Below are positions 32,153 to 41,293 of a DNA stretch of 58,800 bases, piece after piece. A program made the translations under genes and the position numbers. The notes beneath the pieces are model-generated. The model did not search any database. It saw nothing but the letters and a program-made list of their open reading frames with translations, and was not told the DNA's origin. Source of the DNA: an uncultured Bacteroidota bacterium (GTDB taxonomy: Bacteria > Bacteroidota > Bacteroidia > Chitinophagales > Chitinophagaceae); assembly GCA_937928385.1 (NCBI GenBank), contig CALEZD010000036.1, positions 1 through 58,800 of the forward strand. Direction: 5' to 3'. Numbering within the stretch: the stretch's first letter is position 1; every line of letters starts with the position of its first letter.

Positions 32153-35100
32153 CTAATTTTTAGAAATTAACACTTTAAGAGTTATATCATTTACCTCTAT
32201 CTCAGTACCCGACTGCATTCGAGGAACGATTTCGATATTATCTGCCAAAATTTCCGTGCAAATATAGTCACTGAAATTTATGATGGCTGATTTTAATGTT
32301 TCATACTCTTCTATCTTAACTGCTATCCTGTCTGTTAGTTCCAGCCCCGATTCTTTGCGTATTTTCTGAATCCTGTTCACGATTTCGCGGGCGTTGCCTT
32401 CGTCCTGCAAGCCGGGTGTAACAGTGATGTCTAATGCTACGGTCAGGTTGTCCTTATTGGCCACCGACCATCCCGGTATGTCTTCTGCTATTATTTCTAC
32501 GTCTGCTATGCCTATTGCTACCTGTTCGTTATCTATGTTTAAGTTAAAAGTTTTTTGTTTTTCCAGTTCTGTTATTTCATTTTGCCCCATCTGCGCTATG
32601 GCCGCTGCGGCGGCTTTCATCTTAGCGCCCAGGCGTGCCCCCAGTGTTTTGAAGTTGGCTTTTACCTTCTTTTTTATAAAGCCTTCTGTGTCAACAAGGT
32701 ATTGAACTTCTTTTATATTTACCTCATTTTTTACCAAATCTTCCACCGCCTGTAATTGCGCCTGCATCTGCTTGTCCAGCACAGGTATCAGCAGTTTTTG
32801 CAGGGGCTGGCGCACTTTGATATTTTCTTTCTTACGCAGGCTCAGTACCAGTGATGAAACATCCTGCGCCAGTTGCATACGCTCTTCCAGGGCCTTATCC
32901 ACCACGCTGTCGTCTATCTGCGGGAACTCTGCCAGGTGTACCGATGCCGCCTCGTAGCGTTTGGTCACACTGTTCAGGTTCTGGTACAGCCAGTCGGCAA
33001 AGAATGGCGATATAGGTGCTATAAGGAAGCTGATCGTTTCCAGGCACTCGTATAGGGTCTGGTATGCTGATATTTTATCTTCGTTGTACTCTCCTTTCCA
33101 GAAACGGCGGCGGCAGAGGCGTACGTACCAGTTGCTCAGTTGCTCGTCGAGGAAGTACTCGATAGCCCTGCCTGCCTGTGTAGGCTCATACTCGTCCATA
33201 TAGGTGGTGACGTTGTGCACCAGCGAGTGCAATTCGGACAGTATCCAGCGGTCTATTTCCGGACGCTGGTGTACAGGAATATAACGCTCTTTGAATGTAA
33301 AGCCGTCTACATTGGCATACAATGCAAAGAATTGGTAAGTATTGTATAGTGTGCCGAAGAATTTGCGCTGCACTTCTTTAATGCCCGCCAGGTCAAACTT
33401 CATGCTGTCCCAGGGGCTGGCATTGGTAATGAGGTACCAGCGGGTAGCGTCTGCGCTGTTTTCGTCTATAGTTTTAAAGGGGTCAACCACATTGCCCAGG
33501 CGCTTGCTCATTTTGTTGCCGGTTTTATCCAGCACCAGCCCGTTAGATACAACGGTTTTGTAAGCCACACTGTCGAACAACATTACACCCAGTACGTGCA
33601 GGGTATAAAACCACCCGCGTGTCTGGTCCACACCTTCGGCTATAAAGTCGGCCGGGAAATTATGCTTGTGTTCTTTTTTGTTTTCAAAAGGGTAGTGCCA
33701 CTGCGCATAAGGCATGGCACCGCTGTCGAACCATACATCTATCAAATCGGGCTCGCGGTACATGGGCTTGCCCTGTTTGGTAGCCAGTATTATCTGGTCA
33801 ACATAAGGTTTGTGCAAATCAAGGGTTTTGCGGTCAATGGCCTGGTTGGTATCCAACACGTCGTTAGCATGTGCTATCTCCTTCAGCAGTTCGTCTATGC
33901 TGCCTATGCATTTCACTTCAGTTCCATCTTCGCTTACCCATACTGGCAGCGGTGTACCCCAGAAACGGCTGCGGCTCAGGTTCCAGTCCACCATGTTCTC
34001 CAGCCAGTTGCCAAAGCGGCCTGTGCCGGTAGATGCAGGTTTCCAGTTGATAGTCTTATTCAGTTCTATCATCCTGTCTTTTACCGCAGTGGTTTTGATG
34101 AACCATGCGTCCAGCGGGTAATATATTACAGGCTTATCCGTCCTCCAGCAGTGCGGGTAGCTGTGTTCGTATTTTTCTACTTTGAAGGCATTGCCGCTCA
34201 GTTTCAGCTTCACCGCAATGTCCACGTCAACGTCTTTGTATTCAGGGTCGTTTTTGTAGTTCTTAACATATCGCCCGCTGAACTCGCCCATGTAGTCGTT
34301 GAACTTACCTTCTTTATCCACCATAGTGAGGATACCGAGGTTGTGCTGCTTGCCTACCTTAAAGTCATCGGCACCAAAAGCGGGTGCGGTATGTACTATA
34401 CCTGTACCATCTTCGGTGGTTACAAAGTCGCCTGTTACTACGCGCCATGGGTCGCCGCCTGCTACCTCGGCAGTGTTGCCTTCGGTGGGTATCAGTTGGT
34501 CGTAACGGCAGCCTGAAAGGGCCTGGCCTTTAAACTCGTTGACGATAGTCCAGGGCAGTATTTTCGAATCAGCATTGTAGCCCCCAAAATCTCCGTCTTT
34601 CCCTTCTTCCTTGAAGTATTTGCCCAGCAACGCTTTTGCTAATACTACGTGTACAGGCTCGTGGGTGTAAGGGTTGAATGTCTTTACCAGTACATAATCA
34701 ATGTTCGGCCCAACGGTCAGTCCGCAGTTGGATGGTAAAGTCCATGGGGTGGTGGTCCATGCCATGAAGTACACATTGCTGCCTTCTTTCATCACTGAAT
34801 CGAACAGGTGATGGTAATGTGCCTTAAACATGGCAACAACCGTAGTGTCCTTAACGTCTTTGTAGGTGCCTGGTTGGTTCAGTTCGTGCGAACTTAAACC
34901 CGTACCCGCAGCAGGGCTGTAGGGTTGTATGCTGACGCTTTTGTATAAATAGCCCTTGTTGTGCAGCTCTTTGAGCGCCCACCACAGGGTTTCGATATAA
35001 TTATTGTCGAAGGTGATGTAGGGGTCGGTCATATCCACCCAGTATCCCATCTTCTCTGTGATGCTTTCCCACTCGCCTTTGTAGCGCATCACCGCTTCGC

Positions 35101-35470
35101 GGCATTTTTTGTTATAATCTTCTACCGATATTTTGGTGCCTATATCTTCTTTGGTAATGCCCAGTTCCTTTTCCACACCCAGCTCTACGGGCAGGCCGTG
35201 TGTATCCCATCCGGCTTTACGTTTTACCTGGTAGCCCTGCATGGTTTTGTAGCGGCAAACCAGGTCTTTTAAGGTACGGCTGATAACGTGGTGAATACCG
35301 GGCATACCGTTGGCGCTGGGCGGGCCTTCGTAAAAAACGAAAGGCTCGTTGCCATCGCGGTTATCCACGCTTTTCCTGAATGTATTATTGTCCTTCCATC
35401 TTTGCAGTATTTCCTGCTCGATGGAAGGCATATTAAGCCCTTTATATTCTGCGTACCGTCCTTTGGTCAT
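32153..35470 (-). CDS. ileS: Isoleucyl-tRNA synthetase (long type)
   Basis: This 1105-residue class I synthetase charges tRNA-Ile. The HIGH-equivalent is 'PGIHHV' at residues 57-62, and the KMSKS loop is 'NKMSKRLGNVVDP' near residue 655. An editing (CP1) domain lies between them ('TPWTLPSNCGLTVGP' and 'GTGIVHTAPAFGADD'). The length of over 1000 residues with a long C-terminal domain corresponds to the type 2, eukaryote-like IleRS, which is commonly less sensitive to mupirocin; that property is family knowledge and not shown here. It is followed by the DksA-like gene. Confidence 0.97.
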   Translation of the reverse strand: MTKGRYAEYKGLNMPSIEQEILQRWKDNNTFRKSVDNRDGNEPFVFYEGPPSANGMPGIHHVISRTLKDLVCRYKTMQGYQVKRKAGWDTHGLPVELGVEKELGITKEDIGTKISVEDYNKKCREAVMRYKGEWESITEKMGYWVDMTDPYITFDNNYIETLWWALKELHNKGYLYKSVSIQPYSPAAGTGLSSHELNQPGTYKDVKDTTVVAMFKAHYHHLFDSVMKEGSNVYFMAWTTTPWTLPSNCGLTVGPNIDYVLVKTFNPYTHEPVHVVLAKALLGKYFKEEGKDGDFGGYNADSKILPWTIVNEFKGQALSGCRYDQLIPTEGNTAEVAGGDPWRVVTGDFVTTEDGTGIVHTAPAFGADDFKVGKQHNLGILTMVDKEGKFNDYMGEFSGRYVKNYKNDPEYKDVDVDIAVKLKLSGNAFKVEKYEHSYPHCWRTDKPVIYYPLDAWFIKTTAVKDRMIELNKTINWKPASTGTGRFGNWLENMVDWNLSRSRFWGTPLPVWVSEDGTEVKCIGSIDELLKEIAHANDVLDTNQAIDRKTLDLHKPYVDQIILATKQGKPMYREPDLIDVWFDSGAMPYAQWHYPFENKKEHKHNFPADFIAEGVDQTRGWFYTLHVLGVMLFDSVAYKTVVSNGLVLDKTGNKMSKRLGNVVDPFKTIDENSADATRWYLITNASPWDSMKFDLAGIKEVQRKFFGTLYNTYQFFALYANVDGFTFKERYIPVHQRPEIDRWILSELHSLVHNVTTYMDEYEPTQAGRAIEYFLDEQLSNWYVRLCRRRFWKGEYNEDKISAYQTLYECLETISFLIAPISPFFADWLYQNLNSVTKRYEAASVHLAEFPQIDDSVVDKALEERMQLAQDVSSLVLSLRKKENIKVRQPLQKLLIPVLDKQMQAQLQAVEDLVKNEVNIKEVQYLVDTEGFIKKKVKANFKTLGARLGAKMKAAAAAIAQMGQNEITELEKQKTFNLNIDNEQVAIGIADVEIIAEDIPGWSVANKDNLTVALDITVTPGLQDEGNAREIVNRIQKIRKESGLELTDRIAVKIEEYETLKSAIINFSDYICTEILADNIEIVPRMQSGTEIEVNDITLKVLISKN

Positions 35471-35560
35471 ATCTGTTATCGCCCGGCTAAGTGTTTAGTT
35501 ATTAGTTATTTATGCAATTCAACTAAACAGAGGTAGCCATAATCTACAAAAAATAAGGCG

Positions 35561-35568
35561 CAAAGTTA
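35561..35568 (-). promoter_or_regulatory. -7 box of ileS
   Basis: The minus strand reads TAACTTTG about 90 bases before the ileS ATG. The long leader between them is unlike the short leaders elsewhere in the window, so leader control of ileS is conceivable. I saw no clear T-box. Confidence 0.5.
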
Positions 35569-35720
35569 GGGAAAATATGTGGAATTACGAAAAAGGGGTA
35601 TGTGAGCTTTGCCAGCAGGAAATACAGCAAATTAACTATGTTTATCAATAGTATGACATGAGCCAAACCTGCAACCATATATTACTGTCTATATTGCCGC
35701 TTGTAAAAAAGGTCATTAAT

Positions 35721-37004
35721 ATGCGTTCATTTATACTATTTCTATTTGCGTTGTTAATTGCCGGGAACTCATACGCCGGTAAAAAAGCCAGGGTACTTTT
35801 GCTGGGTAACAGCTACACCTACGTGAATAATATGCCACAGATAGTAGCTGATATGGCCGCCAGCACGGGAGATACGCTGGAATGGGAGATGGAGGCGCCG
35901 GGTGGATTTATGTTTTCAGGCCACTACACGAGCATGGCATCGAAAGCCAAAATAAAAAAAGGCCATTGGGATTATGTGGTACTGCAGGAGCAAAGCCAAC
36001 AACCGGCATTGCCCTACAGCGAGTTCAGATTTACCAATTTGTATGCCCATTTACTGGATAGCCTCATTAATGTCAGTAATCCCTGTGCAGAAACGATATT
36101 TTATATGACCTGGGGCAGGAAGAATAGTGATGCCTCCAATTGTGCAACCTATACCTCCCAGGGCTGGCCGCATTTCTGCACCTACCTGGGTATGGATAGT
36201 GTGATAAGAGCTCGGTATGAAATGATGGCTAATGATAACCAGGCAATCGTTTCGCCGGTGGGAGCTGTATGGCGTGTTATCAGGTTGCAACATCCCAATA
36301 TCAATCTATATGATGCAGACGAAAGCCACCCATCTATGGCGGGCAGCTATGCGGCGGCCTGTGCTTTTTATACAGCTATTTTCAGGAAAGACCCCACGCA
36401 AGTAACATTTAATGCTACGCTGGGTGCGACAGTGGCGGCAGATATAAGGGCAGCAGCTAAAAAAGTGGTGTACGACAGCCTTACGCACTGGCATATAGGG
36501 CAATACAGGACAGAGGCGGCTTTCAGTTATGCTATCGGTGCAGGTAATGCTGTGAGTTTTACCAATAAATCGGTGAATGGCACCAGCTATGACTGGAGCT
36601 TTGGCGATGGACAAACCTCATCTACGCCCAATCCTTCGCATACGTATAACGACTCGGGTACGTACATAGTAAGGCTCATCACTACAAAAGGAGGTTGTTC
36701 AGATACTGCTTATTCAACAGTGTACCTGGCGACTGCAGGAATAGGACGTAATATGGAGCGTGAGGGAATAATTGTTGCGCCTAATCCCGCCACTGACAAG
36801 TTGTACATTTCATCAAGGCAATTCATTTCAGGTAGTTATCATATAAGCATCACCAATGCTTTTGGACAGGTGATAAAGGAATACACAACTATACAACAAC
36901 AGGTACAGCATGTAGATGTAACAGATTTAGTGCATGGTATGTATTTTCTTACGGTATCATCCGGAGGAACACCAATGCACAGGGGCATGTTTGTGAAGCA
37001 GTAG
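35721..37004 (+). CDS. SGNH-hydrolase-like protein with PKD and T9SS sorting domains
   Basis: This is a secreted protein of 427 residues. Signal peptide 'SFILFLFALLIAGNSYA' is followed by an SGNH/GDSL-type fold. 'RVLLLGNSYTYVNN' is block I with nucleophile Ser31, and 'DADESHPSMAGSYAAA' is block V with the catalytic Asp/His. A PKD repeat ('YDWSFGDGQTSSTPNPSHTY') and a type A sorting domain ('APNPATDKLYISS') follow. It is likely an esterase acting on polysaccharide decorations at the cell surface. An in-frame ATG at 35658 would add 21 residues before the signal peptide and is less likely. Confidence 0.85.
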   Translation: MRSFILFLFALLIAGNSYAGKKARVLLLGNSYTYVNNMPQIVADMAASTGDTLEWEMEAPGGFMFSGHYTSMASKAKIKKGHWDYVVLQEQSQQPALPYSEFRFTNLYAHLLDSLINVSNPCAETIFYMTWGRKNSDASNCATYTSQGWPHFCTYLGMDSVIRARYEMMANDNQAIVSPVGAVWRVIRLQHPNINLYDADESHPSMAGSYAAACAFYTAIFRKDPTQVTFNATLGATVAADIRAAAKKVVYDSLTHWHIGQYRTEAAFSYAIGAGNAVSFTNKSVNGTSYDWSFGDGQTSSTPNPSHTYNDSGTYIVRLITTKGGCSDTAYSTVYLATAGIGRNMEREGIIVAPNPATDKLYISSRQFISGSYHISITNAFGQVIKEYTTIQQQVQHVDVTDLVHGMYFLTVSSGGTPMHRGMFVKQ

Positions 37005-37010
37005 GCCCAA

Positions 37011-37958
37011 TTAGTTCACCAGCAATATATTGACACAACGCTGTAGGATGTTGAAGGCTATCTCCGCCATCAGGTTTTCTTTGTCAAGTGTCGGGTTTAC
37101 TTCGGTTACTTCAAAACAGCAGATTTTGTGGTTCTGCATTATGGTGGCCAGCAGGTCTTCCGCCTCACGCTCGCGCAGGCCATTGCTTACAGGGGTGCCT
37201 GTGCCGCGGGAGATAGAATTGTCTAAAGAATCCACATCGAAGGAAACATAAATATCATCGCAGTTGCTGAGGTGCAGTAGCGCAGCGCGTACTACGCTTT
37301 CCACACCTTTCTTCCTTACCTCTGATACAGGTATTACTTTTATGTTGTGTTTTTTCAGCAGGTATTCTTCTTCCTTCTCATAGTCGCGCAGAGCTATGAA
37401 AACAATATCCTCAGGCTCTATTTTAGGTTTGATGTTGCCGATATTTTTCAGCTTGTTCCATACTTCTATAGTAGCGGGGTCGGGGGTATGCACCTGGTTT
37501 TCCAGGTTGTCGATGTTAAGAGCGGTAGCCAGCGGCATACCATGCATATTGCCCGACGGGGTAGTATATGGTGTATGCAGGTCGGCATGGGCATCTACCC
37601 ATATCACACCCAGCCTGTTTTTTGGCCTCGCCATTTTTATACCTGCAAGTGTACCGCCTGCAGTACTGTGGTCGCCTGCCAATATCAGCGGAAACAGGCC
37701 TGATTTCATGGTCTTTTCAACAGCTGTTGCCACACGTTCGTACATGGTATGTATGCCTTTTATCCTTTTAGCATAGGGCGATGCAACGGGTTCATACAGG
37801 AGGTGGTTTTCTGTTTCCAGGTTTTCTGTAGGGAAGTTGACGAAGAAACTGCTCATAAAGTCTAATGCAGCCACCTTTATAGCGTCAACACCTAAACTGG
37901 CACCGCGGGTACCGGCACCTATTTCAGAGCGTACTTCTATGATTTTTATATTACGCAT
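37011..37958 (-). CDS. rocF: Arginase
   Basis: This is a 315-residue ureohydrolase, probably hydrolysing arginine to ornithine and urea. The binuclear manganese motifs are 'LAGDHSTAGG', 'WVDAHADLHTP' and 'SFDVDSLDNSISRGTGTPV'. The 'GNMHGMPLATAL' segment is the substrate loop. The usual 'DxDxxDP' reads 'DVDSLDN', a variation I would check. The related enzymes agmatinase and formimidoylglutamase cannot be excluded, but the 'HTPYTTPSGNMHG' loop is arginase-like. Its promoter box lies in the gap before tamL. Confidence 0.88.
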   Translation of the reverse strand: MRNIKIIEVRSEIGAGTRGASLGVDAIKVAALDFMSSFFVNFPTENLETENHLLYEPVASPYAKRIKGIHTMYERVATAVEKTMKSGLFPLILAGDHSTAGGTLAGIKMARPKNRLGVIWVDAHADLHTPYTTPSGNMHGMPLATALNIDNLENQVHTPDPATIEVWNKLKNIGNIKPKIEPEDIVFIALRDYEKEEEYLLKKHNIKVIPVSEVRKKGVESVVRAALLHLSNCDDIYVSFDVDSLDNSISRGTGTPVSNGLREREAEDLLATIMQNHKICCFEVTEVNPTLDKENLMAEIAFNILQRCVNILLVN

Positions 37959-37965
37959 ACGTAGC

Positions 37966-37973
37966 CAAAGATA
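37966..37973 (-). promoter_or_regulatory. -7 box of arginase
   Basis: The minus strand reads TATCTTTG, ending seven bases before the ATG, which is consistent with a leaderless transcript. Confidence 0.6.
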
Positions 37974-37992
37974 ATACTAAATGGCAAATGCA

Positions 37993-40428
37993 TCAGAAAG
38001 GGTACCCGATGGCGATATTCAGGACAAAGTTTTTCTTTCGCCAATGCCCGTTCAGCGGGTCGAAGCCATTGGGCAGCCAACCCTGTGCCAGTATAGTGTT
38101 GTAGTCAGGATTTTCCGGCGTTTTCAGCGGCATGGCCAGGTCGGTACGGAACACGAACAACCCGGCTATATCTATACGTACTCCCATACCACCGCTTACA
38201 GCTAAATCGTTGTACAAACGGTTGAATTGGAATTCCCCATATTTATAGCTTTCTGATTTGCGTGCCAGCCATATATTGCCCGCATCGCCAAAGAGCGCAC
38301 CATTGAACAGGAGCATCCCCCCAAAGAGCTTAAATATTTCAAAACGGTATTCTGCGTTCATTTCTATTTTAATATCTCCTGTAAGGTCAATGAAACTGTT
38401 GGTATTACTTTCGCCCAGCTTAGATGTGTCTACAAAGCCACCCGGTCCAAGTGTGCGTATACGCCAGCCCCGCATACTGAAAGGCCCGCCTACGAAGTAT
38501 TGTTTGAGGTAGGGCAGTGTGGTAGAGTTGGGGCCATAAGGGATACCTACACCACCATACAGGCGCAGGGCTGTAGTAGAGTGCCTCTGTACGATAAAAT
38601 GGCGCAGGTCATAATCCAGTTTTACGTATTGGGAGTAGTGAGATACAATGCCGGGCCTCAGTGCCACTATCCCGCTCATCAATCCCCCGGCTTCCTCAAT
38701 GCCTAATCTTACATAACTGTAGTCATCATACCATTTTGCTTTTTGGGCATTGCTGAATGTCCAGGCAATGTTTTCACCCTCAATAAAGGTTTCCCGGTAA
38801 CTGTTTCTCAGGAAGTCGTTGGTATCTAATCGTTTTTGAAAATCGGGGTGTTTATACGGCAGCGATATATCATTAAAAAAGATGGGAGAAACCTCCCAGG
38901 ACTTGGTGCTGGTTTCTCTCCATTTGTAGGTAAACCTGGATGATATGTTGATTAAGCGGAAAAATTTCACCCTGTCGAGCATGTTGGCACCCACTGCAAT
39001 TTCAGTACGGGGACTGTTCCTGATGCTGTAGCGTTCGCGGCTGATAGGCAGCAGGAATTTCGGAAACTCAATACTGGTGCTGACACCCAACGACCTTGTC
39101 AGGATGAAAAATTTATTCTCCAATGTGTCAAATTGGTTTTCGATACTACCGCTGACAGATGTAGAGAGCAGGTTGGCACCCTTGGCAATGTTCTTATGCT
39201 GCAGGCCGACTGTAAGACCGCTACCCAAAGTGTATGTAGTGCCCGTGGAGGCTTCCCAGTTGGTATGGAAATCATACTTGTCTGCGGGCGCCAACAGGAT
39301 AACACAGTTCAGCCAGCCTTCGCCATCTTTGCGTACCGTGTCTTCAAAATATAGTACCCTTACAGATTCGAAAGTGCCCAGCCCGTTCAGTTCCGTCAGG
39401 GTTTTGTCGTAGTCACTCTGCGAGTAATAAGTATTTGACTGTATAAAAGTGTGGTTGTGGATGACCTTATGCCTGATGTAGTAGTCGTGGTAGCGGAAGG
39501 TAGTGTTGTCAATTTTTTTCTGGGTCATCGTGCTGTCCCTCCTGTCGTTGCCGTCTTTAAAGTCGGGATAAACAGAAATACGGTTGATGCCATAGCGTTT
39601 GAAAGCAGTGCCTTCTTCGTTGTTGGTGATGCTGATATATATATCGAGCGTGGGCCTTGCCTGTTCTTTTTTTAAGGTAACTATTTCGGAGGCATTTTTC
39701 AGCAAGCTTTCATCTTCTTTGACGTATTCCTTGTTCATGGTATCGAGAACAAAGCTGATGTTATTGTTAGAGAAATAATAATACCCCCTATCCCTCATTT
39801 CAGAGGTCAGCCTGCCGCGTTCCTGTTCCAGCAGGTCGGCAGAGTAGGGTTTGCCCGCTCTTAAAAAAGTAGCTGAAAACACCTCGCGCACAGCGTTGCG
39901 GACCAGGCTGTCTTCTATATCAGTAAAGAAAACCCGCTTGATGAGGTAATTGATGCCGGGGTCAACTTCATATTCTACCGTTGCTTTCTTTTTCTTCTCG
40001 TTGAACTTTGTGGTGTCCTCTATATTAGCATAAAAGTATCCCTGTTGAAACAGGTAAGACTCCATGTAGGTTTTGGATTGTTGTATAGTAGTGCTGTCGT
40101 ATACAACCGGAGGCTCAACAGTACGGGACTCTAACTGGAAATTAGCTGAATCTGACTGATATTTTTTGTACCTCATATTGTACATGAACAGTTTCAGCTT
40201 GAGCCCGTCAAAAATAAAAGATGAGTTGGGCTTCTGTACTGTGGCACCGCTCAGCCTGTCAGACAGCTCCCCTTTTTTTTCCAGGTATTTCTCGTCTTTA
40301 AACCGGATGGAATTTTTTTTGAGCAGGTACTGGCCTTCGGGCAGGTGGCGGGCGCTGTTGCACGAGCCGGCAAATAGTGCCATCCCCAATAGTGCCGTTA
40401 ATATATGTACACTTATTTTATTGCTCAT
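37993..40428 (-). CDS. tamL: TamL: lipidated Omp85-family outer-membrane protein (TamA relative)
   Basis: This is an 811-residue Omp85 protein. The N-terminus 'LTALLGMALFAGSCNS' is a lipoprotein signal with lipidated Cys23, the feature that distinguishes Bacteroidota TamL from TamA. POTRA-like repeats occupy roughly residues 30-360, and a C-terminal 16-strand barrel follows. The conserved loop-6 element appears as 'GGPFSMRGWRIRTLGPGG', and 'GDAGNIW' and the aromatic C-terminus 'NIAIGYPF' are also typical. It should assemble or transport outer-membrane proteins with TamB. No tamB is next to it, although the pair are often adjacent. Confidence 0.88.
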   Translation of the reverse strand: MSNKISVHILTALLGMALFAGSCNSARHLPEGQYLLKKNSIRFKDEKYLEKKGELSDRLSGATVQKPNSSFIFDGLKLKLFMYNMRYKKYQSDSANFQLESRTVEPPVVYDSTTIQQSKTYMESYLFQQGYFYANIEDTTKFNEKKKKATVEYEVDPGINYLIKRVFFTDIEDSLVRNAVREVFSATFLRAGKPYSADLLEQERGRLTSEMRDRGYYYFSNNNISFVLDTMNKEYVKEDESLLKNASEIVTLKKEQARPTLDIYISITNNEEGTAFKRYGINRISVYPDFKDGNDRRDSTMTQKKIDNTTFRYHDYYIRHKVIHNHTFIQSNTYYSQSDYDKTLTELNGLGTFESVRVLYFEDTVRKDGEGWLNCVILLAPADKYDFHTNWEASTGTTYTLGSGLTVGLQHKNIAKGANLLSTSVSGSIENQFDTLENKFFILTRSLGVSTSIEFPKFLLPISRERYSIRNSPRTEIAVGANMLDRVKFFRLINISSRFTYKWRETSTKSWEVSPIFFNDISLPYKHPDFQKRLDTNDFLRNSYRETFIEGENIAWTFSNAQKAKWYDDYSYVRLGIEEAGGLMSGIVALRPGIVSHYSQYVKLDYDLRHFIVQRHSTTALRLYGGVGIPYGPNSTTLPYLKQYFVGGPFSMRGWRIRTLGPGGFVDTSKLGESNTNSFIDLTGDIKIEMNAEYRFEIFKLFGGMLLFNGALFGDAGNIWLARKSESYKYGEFQFNRLYNDLAVSGGMGVRIDIAGLFVFRTDLAMPLKTPENPDYNTILAQGWLPNGFDPLNGHWRKKNFVLNIAIGYPF

Positions 40429-40453
40429 GCGGCTGCGCGGTACAATTAATTTC

Positions 40454-40461
40454 TATTTTTG
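40454..40461 (+). promoter_or_regulatory. -7 box of the SpoU methyltransferase gene
   Basis: TATTTTTG ends five bases before the ATG at 40467, so the mRNA would be leaderless. It lies in the short divergent gap to tamL. Confidence 0.6.
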
Positions 40462-40466
40462 CGGCT

Positions 40467-41207
40467 ATGCTATCAAATGCGCAAAGTAAGTACATTCGGT
40501 CGTTAAGTCAGCAAAAATACCGTAAACAATATAATGTATTTACGGCGGAAGGCGATAAAATAGCCCGTGAATGGCTGGCATCGAAAGCTGAGGTGCATAC
40601 GATAGTGGCTACTGCAGACTGGGCAGATATATACAAGGATTTAATAAAAAACCATCCGGGGGCAGAGTTATGTATCGTTACCGAACAGGAACTGGAAAAG
40701 GTAAGCTCCCTGCAAACACCCAATAAGGTGCTACTGGTAGTGAAGATACCTGCTGATGAGCAGGCACTGCCTGCTAAAGGCTGGTGTATAGCCTTGCAAC
40801 AGATACAGGACCCCGGCAATATGGGTACCATCATCCGCATAGCCGATTGGTTTGGTATAGAGCATGTAATAGCATCAGCTGATTCAGTAGATTATTGCAA
40901 TCCTAAAGTGGTGCAGGCAGCTATGGGCGGGCACCTGAGGGTGAAATTGCATACAGCAGATTTAAACAGTTTCTTACTGGAAACAGCGTTGCCTGTGTTT
41001 GCCGCTACTATTGATGGCGAGAGTATATATTCCATTGATAATCCCCGGCAGGGCATCATACTGATAGGCAATGAATCGAAAGGCCTGCCGGATGAATTAT
41101 TGCAACACGCCACCCATCGGGTTACCATTCCTAAGAAAGGCGGGGCTGAGTCGTTGAACGCCGCCGTGTCTGCCGGCATAATAGCCGCCTTTTTCGCAGG
41201 GCGTTAA
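40467..41207 (+). CDS. TrmH/SpoU family RNA 2'-O-methyltransferase
   Basis: This is a 246-residue SPOUT methyltransferase using S-adenosylmethionine to methylate a ribose of tRNA or rRNA. The N-terminal substrate-binding domain ('KYRKQYNVFTAEGDKIAREW') is followed by the trefoil-knot motifs 'LQQIQDPGNMGTIIRIADW' (motif 1), 'LIGNESKGLPDELL' (motif 2) and 'VTIPKKGGAESLNAAVSAG' (motif 3). The ATG at 40467 was chosen because the upstream in-frame extension overlaps the divergent tamL gene and lies before the promoter box. The exact target base is unknown. Confidence 0.92.
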   Translation: MLSNAQSKYIRSLSQQKYRKQYNVFTAEGDKIAREWLASKAEVHTIVATADWADIYKDLIKNHPGAELCIVTEQELEKVSSLQTPNKVLLVVKIPADEQALPAKGWCIALQQIQDPGNMGTIIRIADWFGIEHVIASADSVDYCNPKVVQAAMGGHLRVKLHTADLNSFLLETALPVFAATIDGESIYSIDNPRQGIILIGNESKGLPDELLQHATHRVTIPKKGGAESLNAAVSAGIIAAFFAGR

Positions 41208-41293
41208 ATAAATGGTAAATAGCAACCTGCCCGGCTGATTGGCATAAGGATTGAATTTCATTTCTATATTTTTATACTTCAAATCTATACGTT

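Noticed and set aside
31043..32170. Plus-strand frames of 375 and 230 codons, one rich in Cys/Phe/Ser and the other in Ala/Phe
   Set aside because: They are antisense of the Lys/Ala/Pro repeat in the DksA-like gene. The low-complexity codons produce long open frames on the other strand.
33596..34516. Plus-strand open frame of 306 codons
   Set aside because: It is antisense to ileS, which has unmistakable motifs; no homology or promoter is seen.
35471..35570. T-box riboswitch before ileS
   Set aside because: I looked for the T-box sequence and a terminator/antiterminator pair and found neither.
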